Source of the DNA: Melastoma dodecandrum
Lineage: Eukaryota > Streptophyta > Magnoliopsida > Myrtales > Melastomataceae
Direction of reading: 5' to 3'
Length of the DNA stretch: 64,000 bases
Assembly: GCA_029817715.1 (NCBI GenBank)
Contig: JARUPY010000605.1
Coordinates: 868,001-932,000, forward strand
The translations under genes and the position numbers were made by a program. The notes beneath the pieces were generated by a model. That model did not search any database. It was not told where the DNA came from and worked only from the letters and a program-made list of their open reading frames with translations. This document shows positions 9,737 through 20,791 of this stretch, piece after piece (the stretch's first letter is position 1; the number at the start of each line of letters is the position of its first letter).

Positions 9737-11640
9737 GAGCAATACGATGTTGCTACGTTTGTCTTCGTTTCGATGAAGGAAGATGTTGAGTGTACTTCAG
9801 ATCCTTCTTTCTAGCCTGTCGCACGCGGTTATTTCCAGCAAATGCTGTTTCAGGAGTGGCCCGTTAATTCCTCCTCGCTTGCTATTTTTGTTGGTGTTTA
9901 ATAAGTCCAAATGCAAGTTACTTCTGCTGTGTTTTTTCCTTGAGATGGGGGAAACTAAGTCATGGCTGAGAAGGAGATGCGCGGAGGCTCTCAAGGAGCT
10001 TCGGCCAAGGAATAGTAAGGTGCACATGTTTTTCGGGTACGCTATCAATCAAAACATCATGGGCAAGATAATCATATATTTATGCATGCCTTTCTTATTA
10101 TTTGAGTATGGTTCCTTATTAGAGCACAGGTTCTTGCTCGGGTGAAGCATACTGATCCTCGAAACAAAATCTGGTAAGTTCCAGTTTAACTCTTAGTTAT
10201 CTCAGGTTTGAATTAAGAATCTGTTGTTTTATTCAATTAACTTCCTTTGTTGTTCTTTGTCAAGTGACGATCTCTATTTTATGGAGTCCCGCTGTGGGAA
10301 AACCTATTTTTCGCAGGAAGGTATGAGACAATTGGTTGAATGCTCTCTGGCATCTATTACTCTTGAACATCCCCCCCCCCCCCAAACATAGTAACATACT
10401 CTTGTCGAATGCTTTCCACAGCTAGGAACACCGTGAACCAGCCATCAAAGATTTACTTGTAGTCAGGGCACCGCCGGCGTGTGTCGCCATCTCCAATGTA
10501 ATTTTCTGCCCCATTTTCACTTATCTGGGGGGTTCTCGATTATCTCCTCTAATCAACTGAGGACATTACCTAGTTGTACTACCTCTACTTCTTTCCATTT
10601 TTCTTTTTGTTCAAAAGAGGAGTCTAGAAATTGTATCCCCCGTTTAAGTCACCAGGAGCGTAAAAGAATGGCTGAAACTCTCCCTTTCTTCAATGTTAAT
10701 TTCCTATAAGTTCCGGGTTTACGTTTTCCACTCAAACCTGTTGAACTCCTACCTCATTTTTCGATGCTTCTCAAATCGTACCATGCTGATTTGTTATCCC
10801 CTTTTTCCAACTCCTGGTTTGGTGTAAGTTCCCCACCCGCACGTAAGTTCAACTATTTCCTATTGACATCCTCCAAAACCTGACTAAGCATTCTGCAGTT
10901 CCTCCATATTCCTCAAAAATTCCATTGACACGCCCATGCACACACACAGTCTCTCTCCAACTCAAGTGCACCAATTTTTTCCCTGCCTTTTAACAATGAA
11001 TAAATGCTATTGCAGTGGAATCTCATGTGTGCTGTAGTTATTGAATGGTTTGTTCTGCTTCCCGTTATATATTGGTATCATTTCAAACTTCTATCATGTG
11101 ATCGCTTTTCTTTATCATGATGTTATTGTAGCTGCGAAGATGCTTGAAGATACACCGATCGCCACTGTTGCAGCTTTCATTGCCTTTGGAGCAATCATTT
11201 TCTACTACCTCCACTACATCCGGCAGCAGCGTGACATCCCTACCTCCGATGGATTTTCTGCCTTGATAACTTCTTATTATAGAACTTCTGTCTACCATCA
11301 TAATAATATTCAATGTATTTTGGACTTCTCAGATACAAAAAGAAAAACAAGTGGTCCGTGGTTCTATTGAAAGCCTATTAAAGGGAATATGCTTGATAAT
11401 TATAATATCAAGTGGCTGCACTTAAATGTCCCTCTGGCATATGTCCGTCACAAGTAATCTCTTTTGTAGATAAGTTCATTTTGTTTATGAGTACAACAAA
11501 TTATTTAAAAGTTTTTAATGTAAGATCAAAATATTCGCATATGTTTTCTTGACCATTTCTGCCACTGTTGTTAAGTACTTCAAAATTAGATTTAAGTGGA
11601 CATTTGATATCCTTAAAAAATTATCTGTTTCATCTTAGAA
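9737..11640 (+). other. Unassigned region with two weak exon-like stretches
   Basis: I do not recognise a gene here. Two plus-strand stretches look more protein-like than the rest. One is at about 9945-10060 (MGETKSWLRRRCAEALKELR). The other is at about 11134-11270, where a pyrimidine-rich tract ending in TTGTAG precedes MLEDTPIATVAAFIAFGAII, a clear hydrophobic, membrane-helix-like segment. A run of 13 cytosines lies near 10371-10383. These could be exons of a fragmentary membrane-protein gene or chance. No start-to-stop gene model can be supported. Confidence 0.25.
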
Positions 11641-11642
11641 AA

Positions 11643-12342
11643 GGCCAAATGATAAATTATACATCAAATTTTGTCCGTTTTTTCTGATTTACCCTAAACT
11701 TTGTAAAATATCGTCACGCATCCTAATGTTTGACCATTATATCAATTATAACAATCTTTAGGCCAATCTATGGACGGAATATTACGTGGCGCACATGTGG
11801 CCATTAATGCCATTTGCCCACCTGGTGACTGTGCATGACATGGCGCCGACGTGGCTAATGAAGTGTCAACACATCACCGATGACGTGGACTCCCTCAAAT
11901 CAACAAAACCCTAATAGATAAAATTCCCCGATCTGAGTCAATTCCTCCTAATCAAGTAAATCCTAATTACCCAAACACACTCCCCGATCGATTATTCCCG
12001 GCCTCCAACACCGTTTTTGTTCATTCCCCGCCTTGTCTCTTCCTGACCTCCAACACCAGCCTCCATCGATCTCGACCTACAACACAGACGACTTCCATCA
12101 TTCTCGACGTCGGGTATGTCGGGGAGGGAGGATAGATTGGGGGAGCGAAGAGGTTAGGGCTTCAGATTTTGGGGATTTTTTTGATTTGGGATTCAATCGG
12201 GGGTGTTGGCTAAAGATAACGGTGGGCAGACGACGTTAATGGCTACATATGCACCACGTAGGTTTCCGTCCATAGATTGGCTTCACAGTAGTTAGAATTG
12301 AAATAACAGTCAAACGTTAGGATGCATGACGATATTTTGTAT
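11643..12342. mobile_element. Non-autonomous TIR element, MULE-like
   Basis: Inverted repeats of about 90 bp face each other: 11703-11795 and 12248-12342. Shared blocks are AAAATATCGTCA.GCATCCTAA and GCCAATCTATGGACGGAA in opposite orientation. The left end starts GGCCAAATGATAAATTATA, resembling the layout of the MULE end at 35052 (GGCCTAATTAGCAAATATAT). The outermost right end does not align, so it is degraded or truncated and I could not define a target-site duplication. The interior begins with leader-like sequence and holds only a 68-codon open frame at 12033-12239 with no known domain. Confidence 0.6.
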
Positions 12343-12581
12343 GTTTTTTTATTTTAAAATATTGAAACCTTTTGTGTGTTTTTTTATTTTTTAAAATTTT
12401 GATGGACAAATCAACTAAATTAACGATAGTTGCTAATGCTGTCAAACAATATACAAAATCAATAAGGTCGAATGATGTTTTATTACGTGGCTGCTATTAC
12501 GAATAAAGTTGATTTTGAGATGAATGAATGAGAGGCCAAAACTCTACTATTATAGGACACGGGTCAAACTATATTAAGGCA

Positions 12582-15500
12582 TTGTTTCAGGGTCAGATTT
12601 CAGAGATTTTTCATGAAGGAAGTATGTTGGCGTCACTTGATCTTAGAGGAAATCAATTCGAGGGTCCATTTCCGAGATCTCTATCCCATTGTAAACAATT
12701 GGAAGTTTTGGATGTTGGCAACAACAAAATAGAGGATTCATTCCCCAATTGGTTGGGGGATCTCCCGTTGAAGGTGCTCAGTTTAAGATCCAACCATTTC
12801 CACGGTCGTGTTATTATTTCCAAGGAAAATCATCCTTTCCCCATGGAATGCATCATTAACCTCTCCTACAATAGTTTCGACGGAAATCTCCACGATGAAT
12901 TCATCATCGAATTGTTCGGCATGACAAAAGACAATAATTACGATTTTGGCAAACAATATCTACAGTCAGATTTTGTTGGGGAATATTACTCGGTGATGAT
13001 CGACTTGAAAGGGATTGTTGGCCCAAAGATTACACTAAAAGAGGTGTGAATTAGTGTTAAGTCCAATTAAGGAATTTTTAAACACTTTTTCACAACCATC
13101 ACAGCGGAAGCAAGTTGCTGTAACATAGAACTTGTGAAATGGACTTCAAAATGAATCGAAGAACACAAGGAATTTTATAGTGGTTCGGTGAATGTAGCTA
13201 CGTCCACTTTCAGTCGTTTTCACTAATATTTTGAAATAGTGATTACAGTGTAGAAGGTTGAACCTTTTGTGATATAAGAAAATAGTTTTTTTAATTACAG
13301 TGTTGTTAGACTAGCTTAACCAGTGCAATAAACTCTCTTGCTGAGTTTAGGATGAGTCTAGGTCGAATCACAAGAAAACCAACCAGACTTGCACGAGCAC
13401 AGAACCTTGGCTGGAAGCTTCAGCCTTCTGTGACGTTGTAGCGGACTGTCACAGCTGCTGATCAGCGAACATATTCAATGATGCTTTCTCCAAGTGTTGG
13501 ACGTCTCTGATGTGCTACTCTTTTTGTATTTTTGGTTTAATCTGTAAAACAAATAAACATAACCTGTCTACAGTAGGTCGCAGTCCCTCACCACTTACGC
13601 CTGCTGTAGAATCTTCTCTTAGACCTGCTGTAGGCCCACCCGGCATTACGGACAGCTTCCCCGGTCAAGTCCTTCGCATTCACAGCCAACGACGCCTACG
13701 GAGTGGGTTCACCAATACACACCTGCTGCAAACATACAGACAACAAAATAACCCACTACAGAAGGTTGGAGGTCCCTCACCACTGAACGCCTGCTACGGA
13801 CTCCTTCTCTCCAACCAACTCTGTACGCCGACTCGCCAACCAACGAACCTTTCCCCCAGGCCCTGGTGCACGCAATCCAACGTCACGGACAAAGTTCCGG
13901 TCGAGTCCCTCAGATCCGTACGCAACGACGTCACCGGAGCGGCTTCACCCACGCTCAACCCACTGTAGTCACCTCCTGCGAGAACGCTCGCCTGGAGTCT
14001 ACGTTCCTGCACACTCACACACACGTTAAACAACCACTAACGTTGCCAAATGTCAAGGCTTACCTCTGATCTTCGTAATAAAATGTTTTTAGGTTTTTCT
14101 CTTATATAGAGGTTTCCGTCCTCCTGTGAAGAAGGAAATTTATTTTACCAAACAAGAAATATGACCAGATTCCTCCCCAACATGTATAAATCATTTGGGG
14201 ACAATCTCTGATTGATTTCAGATCAATCAGATTATCCAATCGTAAGATCTCGTCTTACAGAAGGTTAGAGCCTAATTCGGACAGCAACCTTCTATAGTTG
14301 AAAAGAAAGAATATTTTATTTCAAACTTGAGAAATCTGATAATGGGCACGTTTATTTATCTGTTGGAACTGTCCATAATTAATTTTGTATTAATTGGACG
14401 TTTTATTCCCCAGATATTACATTATAGAAGGTTCAGCCAGTCACAACAAGTTATTCTTCTATACAAGAAAATAATCAATCAATTATTTCCAAATTGACAT
14501 AATTCATTCCAGATAATATTTTCATTCTATCTAGACGAAATTGATATGGAAACATTGTTTGAGAGTGGTTTCTAAATAACGTAATATTTTACAAAATGTT
14601 AGATAGAAGTTGTAAAAAATAACAAAATAATTTTCTTGTTTAGGAAATATTTTATTTTTGGCTTCAAACATTTGTTTATCAGATAACTATTTAATATTAA
14701 TTCAAATAATATTCCTAAGAATATTCCATTTTGAATTAATAAAATAATTAAGATAATCAATAATTAATTAATTATTAAAATATCTAATTATAGAATTATT
14801 CTCTAATCACGTCTCTTGATTTGAAAGGATCATTGGAAGGTGAAGAAAATATTTTTGCAATATTTTCCTTTATTACTAAGCATATCTTCGTTACAGGAGG
14901 TTACAGCTTCTGTAAAGTCATAGTAGGTCAAACCTGCTATTTGACTCATCATCAAAATCTTGTTAACAGGGATTGAGATGGAAATGGTGAAGATCAATGT
15001 CCATTTTGCGATGCTCGACTTATCGAGTAATCACTTTTATGGAGAGATTCCTAAAAACATTGTATTACTTAAATCGCTCAAAGGTCTGAATTTGTCTCAC
15101 AACCTCTTCACCGGGTCGATCCCTCCATCCGTCAGGAACTTGACAAATCTGGAATCACTCGACCTCTCTTCTAATCATCTGACTGGAGAAATTCCAAAGG
15201 AATTGGTGAAGCTAATATCCCTTGGATTTTTGGACCTCTCAAGTAAAAACCTCACGGGGCCTATATTACTGGGAGGACACTTCAACACCTTTTCAAATAG
15301 TTCATTCAAAGAAAATCCCGGACTCTGTGGTATTCCGCTCACGAGATCGTGCGGGCAAGGAATACAGCCAGCGTCGGAAGGAAAGGACGGTGGAGAGGAG
15401 GGCGGAGGGTGGTTGGAGTGGAAGTACGTGGTGTTGGGTTTCGGGAGCGGGATGGGGATGGGGATATCGTTGGGATACATGGTGCTGGAATTGGAAAGGC

Positions 15501-15619
15501 CTCTCTGGCTAGTCCGAGTGGTCATCAGACTGGAAGTTAATTATAGAAAAATGTCCAAGAGGAAGAAGGGCGACCATTCTTGGTCGAAGGTAAACTGTGA
15601 GAATCCAACTTATATGTAA
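12582..15619 (+). pseudogene. RLP relic 2, 3' half-gene split by a solo LTR
   Basis: Plus-strand RLP lacking its signal peptide, N-terminal cap and first LRRs: homology starts at FQGQISEIFHEGSM. It runs through LRRs to IDLKGI at 13015, is interrupted by a solo LTR (13016-14968), and resumes at 14974 with [20 protein letters not shown]. It then has further LRRs, the cap ([17 protein letters not shown]), a membrane segment ([20 protein letters not shown]) and a tail ending at 15617-15619. The reading frame on the two sides of the LTR is continuous apart from the insertion and its 5-bp duplication, so this half was open when the LTR landed. It is in opposite orientation to the neighbouring relics. 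Confidence 0.88.
13016..14968 (-). mobile_element. Solo LTR, SIRE-like copia family, TSD GGGAT
   Basis: A 1953-bp insertion bounded by TGTTGGCCC on the left and TTGTTAACA on the right, flanked by the 5-bp direct repeat GGGAT at 13011-13015 and 14969-14973. Read on the minus strand it starts TGTTAACAAGATTTTGATGA and ends near CTAATTCACACCTCTTTTAG and GGGCCAACA. The same start and end layout is seen in the solo LTR at 61042-62911. No gag, pol or primer site is present, so it is a solo LTR left by LTR-LTR recombination. The family assignment to SIRE-type copia rests on LTR style and is tentative. Confidence 0.87.
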
Positions 15620-16260
15620 TGTTGAATGTTTCTCGATTTTGCTTCAACATGATGTTGATATGCTATGTATTAATAAAGCGTACAACCTCTCGTATGTTAA
15701 AAAATTACAAATGTGATAGAGCTTTATCCCAACCCCTGTTTATTTCTCCTTATCCAAAAAGCTACCAGGTTAGTGCTCTCTTTGTTCTTGCATCTCCCCG
15801 AAAGCAGGAACTCCTTGCCACATAAAGATGTAGCTGCTAGTTAAAAAAATCCGAACATCGATGGGGAGGGGGGAACTCCGATAGATGGTTAACAGTTGAT
15901 CTTTATGTTCCTGATAAGCTACTTACAGAAATGTGTTTAACAACAAAATTTTTGAAGGGGAGACTGAGACTTGAGAGGAGTTCAGGCTATATTTGTACAG
16001 GGTGTTTAAAGAACAAACATCTCATGAAAACAGAACGTTGAGCTCCTTTTATTGATTTGTCGGACAACAAATTTGAAGGCCCGCTTCCAATTCCATCTGG
16101 CTTTTTTAGGACTCTTCACTTATATGTAATGTATGTTGGCTTGTTTAGAAATCGGGGATTTGTAGTGTCGCATGAAGCGAATGCTAAAATTTGAGACACA
16201 ACGGAGTATTTCTGAAAAATAAGGAATGATAATCTTAGAGAGAATAATTTTGACGGAGCA
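15620..16260 (-). repeat. Inverted copy of the RLP 3' flank and spacer
   Basis: The sequence downstream of RLP relic 2 matches, in reverse orientation, the flanks of the other RLP relics: ATTAATAAAGCGTACAACC and TAACAGTTGATCTTTATGTT against 6590-6900, and TTTAAAGAACAAACATCTCA through GGAATGATAATCTTAGAG against 6060-6310. The whole duplicated unit, not only the coding part, was therefore inverted. No gene is present. Confidence 0.75.
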
Positions 16261-17634
16261 TTTTCTTCTTTCGAGGTTTATTTCAGTTAGTTTGAAAAGA
16301 AAAAAAAAACTACTACTTCAGCTCTGTTCAAAGATAACTTTAAAAGAACATGAAATAATCGTTCTCACAGAGGTCCTCGAATCACATGTAACAATGCAAG
16401 GCTAAAAGTTACCCGATGTTGTTGGGTTCCTTGTCTGGCTCTCCGAACGATGTTGCTGAAATTGAAGTTAATTTCCCAATCAAATTTGGTAGGAAAGGGA
16501 CATCTTCCAGTATGGTTGTGAAGTAAATCGCCCATTAATGTATCGTGTTCTTTCTGTATGGATACAAAATTGTCTAAACGAATAGCAGGATGAATGACCA
16601 GGCCGATCCTTGGCGTTCACCCATACTGGGGATGTACGGTACTGTCTGAAGATCAATGAGGGCGTTGATGCTGATAACATCACCTTGGTAAGGTCGGGTA
16701 CGCTTGCTGAGGAACTTTGGATGAGTTTTACTTTTTTCTGCATTTTGTGTGATATTTGATCATTATTTTGTTTCTCAGTATCAAGCCTTTAAAGGTGCTA
16801 GTTGGAAGATTTTTTTCTCCTCCAAAGAGGAATCATATTTTCAAAATTTTTCTTTCTTGTCTAAATTATCATTTGGACGATTTTTTTTCCTTATAAGAGA
16901 AATCATATTTTTTGATGATTTCTGTTCCTTCTCCTAGGATATTGTTAGAAGATTTTCAAATTTAGGGTATTACACTGTTTCCACGGTAGGTGCGGATTAC
17001 CTACTTCGTTTCTTCCTTTAATTGCTTTCCAGTAGCGAGTTTCTTATGATTTTATTTGTGTTTGAATTCCTTTCTCGGCGGCCTGAAAGTCTATAGACGT
17101 ATATTCTGTGCTATGTTTGTAACATGAGGTTGACCGAGGAAGAAAACAAGAAAAGGGTGAAAATGCTACTTTCTTCCCTCCTCGTAGTTCCATATATTTT
17201 AATAATTTTAAATATATAATTATACGTACACTTTTTAAGAACTAGGACAAAAAAATCATTAATTTTTAGGGTTGTCTAATAATATTCCTATTTTTTATTT
17301 TTCTTGGAGAAATATCCGCTGGGGATTTATAGTTTCACGTGGCTATTTTGAATTGAATGAACTTGTAAGAAATTAGTTATTACCGATGATAAAAATGAAA
17401 AAGGCACCAATATTAATGGTACACAAACTTTAAAAATCCACTATATAAATACGATTCTAGATTATTTTTTTTAAATCAACTTAAATGTGACATATCTAAT
17501 TAATTTATAATTCTCTACCAACCTCACCAATTTAATAGAAGTTATGGCTGAGAACCTACGTCTATTGGCAGATCTTTTACAGGAAAAACTGAAAAGGAGT
17601 TTGAGCTATGTTTGTAACATGGGGTTTAAAGAAG
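16261..17634. other. Stretch with no recognisable feature
   Basis: AT-rich DNA with only short open frames. I see no domain, LTR end or tandem repeat. A pair of loosely similar blocks (AAGAGGAATCATATTTT at about 16824 and AAGAGAAATCATATTTT at about 16895) hints at a short local duplication. Confidence 0.35.
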
Positions 17635-18180
17635 AGAGGTTCAGTGATTCCAGATTTGTCAAGTTCCCGACGGATGGAGGGATCGAATCCGTGAAGCGGT
17701 TGTGAGAAAAATTTAAACCATTGAGCGATTTCCCATGCTTATAGGGATTTCTCCGTGAAACTGATTGCTCGATAAGTCAGGAATTGAAAATTGGATAGTA
17801 ATCTTCACCATCTCCATCTCGATCCCTTTCAAGTCAATCATCACCGAGTAATATTCCCAAAATGGACTATTTGAACTCATATATTGATTGCCAAAATAAT
17901 AATTATAGCCTCGCGTCATCTCGAACATTTCACTGATGAATTTGTCTTGTAGATTGCCGTTGAAATTGTTGCGGGAGAGATCAATATTTACATGACCAAA
18001 AAAATGATTGGATCTTAAACTGATGACCATCAACGGAAGACCCCCAACCAATTGGGAAATGAATCTATTATTTTGTTGGTGCCAACGTCGAGGGATTCCA
18101 AATTTTTGCAATGGGATAGAGATCTCGGTAACGGTCCTTCGAATTGATTTATGCTTGCGGGTAATAGTAGTGAAAACAAC
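17635..18180 (-). pseudogene. RLP relic 3, internal LRR and island fragment
   Basis: Minus-strand fragment with LPLMVISLRSNHFFGHV, DLSRNNFNGNLQDKFISEMF, EYYSVMIDLKGIEMEMVKI and HGEIPISMG. It then passes through a frame break into [17 protein letters not shown] (about 17640-17700). It corresponds to the middle of relics 1 and 4 and lacks both ends. Confidence 0.8.
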
Positions 18181-18215
18181 TTGTAAGGACATAATTTCAT
18201 TGGACAACATAATTT

Positions 18216-18990
18216 ACTCTATACCAAATTGTAATGATAATGTAAATGCCATCATGTTCCATACGTGGGTCCCCCTACTCGGCACACCTGCCGTGCATCC
18301 CGCTCTCCTCTGCACTGGTTCGACGCGCACAGGAGTTCCCCATCCACACCTTGGATACCATCTCCCACGTCAGCCGGATGTCCGTATAAGACTTCTCGTT
18401 CGTAAAGGCTCTAAATTGCTTTTTAACGCCACTATAGTTGTTTTTTTAAATGCCTTATCCCTTTTAAGTTGTAAAGTAGCTGTTGCGACGCTCGACCTTG
18501 CGTCGATCAAATTTATCCGGCTACCTACAATTCGTAGAAATCTACGAGCGCAACGGAAATCGTTACTTGACACAATTGTCGTCAGCAATAAACGAGAAAG
18601 CGAAAAAGCACGGCGATATACATGGTTCGGCGAATATGCCTACATCCACGGCAGGTCCTCCGAGATCCACTAGGTAAAACAAGAATATCACCCCCCCTGT
18701 TGATCACTCACCATATAAAATTCACTCTAAGTGTTTCCCGTACCCCAAGACCTAATACTATCACGTCTTAAATGGGTGTGTATAATACTCATTCACCTAG
18801 ACATATATATTAGTCTTTTGCCATCAACAAATTATCCAAAAATATCTTCGTAATATTATCCGAATATTACCCGAATATCTCCCAAATATCTCTATCAATA
18901 TTCTCTCTATATATTTGAAATATTTCTTGCGATACTCTTATAACTTTTTGAACTAAATCAGTGACAATCTTCTTTCCCTGTCATTTGGTG
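18216..18990 (-). mobile_element. Possible LTR remnant
   Basis: This stretch shares with the solo LTR at 13016-14968 the phrase TGGTTCGG.GAAT followed by a CTAC-TCCAC motif (18620-18660 against 13175-13205), and a similar composition. Boundaries cannot be set. It may be a degraded LTR of the same copia family; the match is short. Confidence 0.3.
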
Positions 18991-19018
18991 GTGATACAGT
19001 CAGAACTCAACTAATTTT

Positions 19019-20118
19019 GTAAAGCTAAAGTTTCTCACCTCTATCATTTCTTTTCTTAGTTTCACACAACCACTTTGTTTCAATTTGATATTTATATTCA
19101 TCCAAGTCTTTCCAAACCATCGGAGACGGCATTTAATGATGGGGACGGTCTGTATATGAAGAATAGAATTTAATGTATATATATATACACATGATTGAAG
19201 TAATCTGTGAATCGAATACAAGTATTTGATGTCTCTTTCAATTGATCTGAACGCACTCGGTTACAGTTATAAGCTTTCTTATAAGTTAACAGCAAAAAAG
19301 AAATGCAGCTACTCATTTAGTTGTGCTACATCACCATAAAATGATTTGTCATTCCCGGCATCAAACCTGCATAGTTGTTCAAGGAGCTTCTGAATATAAC
19401 AAATTACGAAGGGTGTTAAATGTCATAGTAATTTGAAATCAACAATGTGGTCACAACATTAAATGGCCTAAGAAGTTGATAGATGTTAGTAGCTTAGGAA
19501 ATTGATACAAGTTAATGGCATAGAAACTTCTCTAGATCTTTCTTATTACTCTATATAAGGAGCAATATTCTCCAAAAATGATGTAATGCAATTAAGAAAA
19601 AGCCAAGAAATCATTTTGGCTACAAGAAAAAGAAGAAAATGCTCCGTCAAATTATTCTCTCTAAGATTATCATTTCTTATATTCAGAAATACTCCGTTGT
19701 GTCTCAAATTTTAGCATTCGCATCATGCAACACAGCAAATCCCCGATTTGTAAACCACCCAACATACATTACATATCAGTGAAGAGTCCCAGAAAAATCG
19801 GATGGAACTGGAAGCGGGCCTTCAAATTTGCTGTCCGGCAAATCAATAAAAGGAGGTCAGCATTCTGTTTTCATGAGAGGTTTGTTCTTTAAACACCCGT
19901 ACAAATATAGCCTGAACTCCTCTCAAGTCTCTGTCTCTCCTTAAAAAATTCTGTTGTTAAACACGTTTCCGTAAGTAGCTTTTGTACATGTAACCCATGC
20001 CCCCCTACTCTTCGTACTCCACCTCCCATTCATCTTTCTCCGTTTTTTCTTTGTGTGTGTTTTCCTGTGCTAAGTAACAAAAATTACAACCCCATAGTTT
20101 ACGATTTCAAAATCCTCA
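19019..20118 (+). repeat. Duplicated RLP spacer unit, copy 2, cut by the nested transposon stack
   Basis: Near-identical to 5470-6525. It stops at AAAATCCTCA (20118), exactly where LTR-C begins. The next bases of the spacer (CCACACCACCAAACTCACTC) resume at 41874. Copy 2 and the RLP relic at 42264-43615 are therefore one unit split by 21.8 kb of transposons. Confidence 0.9.
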
Positions 20119-20791
20119 TGTCGCGGGTGATCACGTTTCCGGTTCCATTTAAAATGAATATCCTTCCTTGACGATAAGGCTTCGGATTTTGAAAATATCG
20201 GAGTCGCCACTAACTTATTTTAAGTTCAAGTTAGAAAAACTAGAGATTCGTTAAGGTTCGGGAATTAGGGATTACTAAATCGCATACATCACAAAGAAAA
20301 GGGAGGCTTTATCGTGTGTTTTCGATGTCCGATTCATTTGAGCTCGGTTTTAGAAAAAGAAGTTGTTTGATATAAAAAAATGATTTCGAGCTCAAAATGT
20401 CTACGTGAATCATTTTTTAGAGAATATTTCTTGAAAGTTGAATTTTCGGGCAAAATTACAAACAATTATAGATTTATTAATGCCCTTAACAATTTCTAAG
20501 CCAAAAAATAAATTCAAGGGAGAACTGGACGTTGTACCGTTGCTCGCTCTATATAGAACGCTCCTGTTAGCGTTTGTACCTCACAGAGCCGTTTTTAGAA
20601 TACGGAGAACCTGGCAAGCCACTGATGCCGTAACGTTGGTGAGTGCGAAGCCGTCTTCAAAGGGTCTTGATCTTCGAGAATCCAAATAATCCCTCGAATA
20701 CTTCGTAACCTCCGTTGTCTTGAATGCGTTGAGTGGGGTACGTGCCTTGGTTGTCCGCAAGGTACGCCCCGTAGATGTCAGCATAAAAAGC

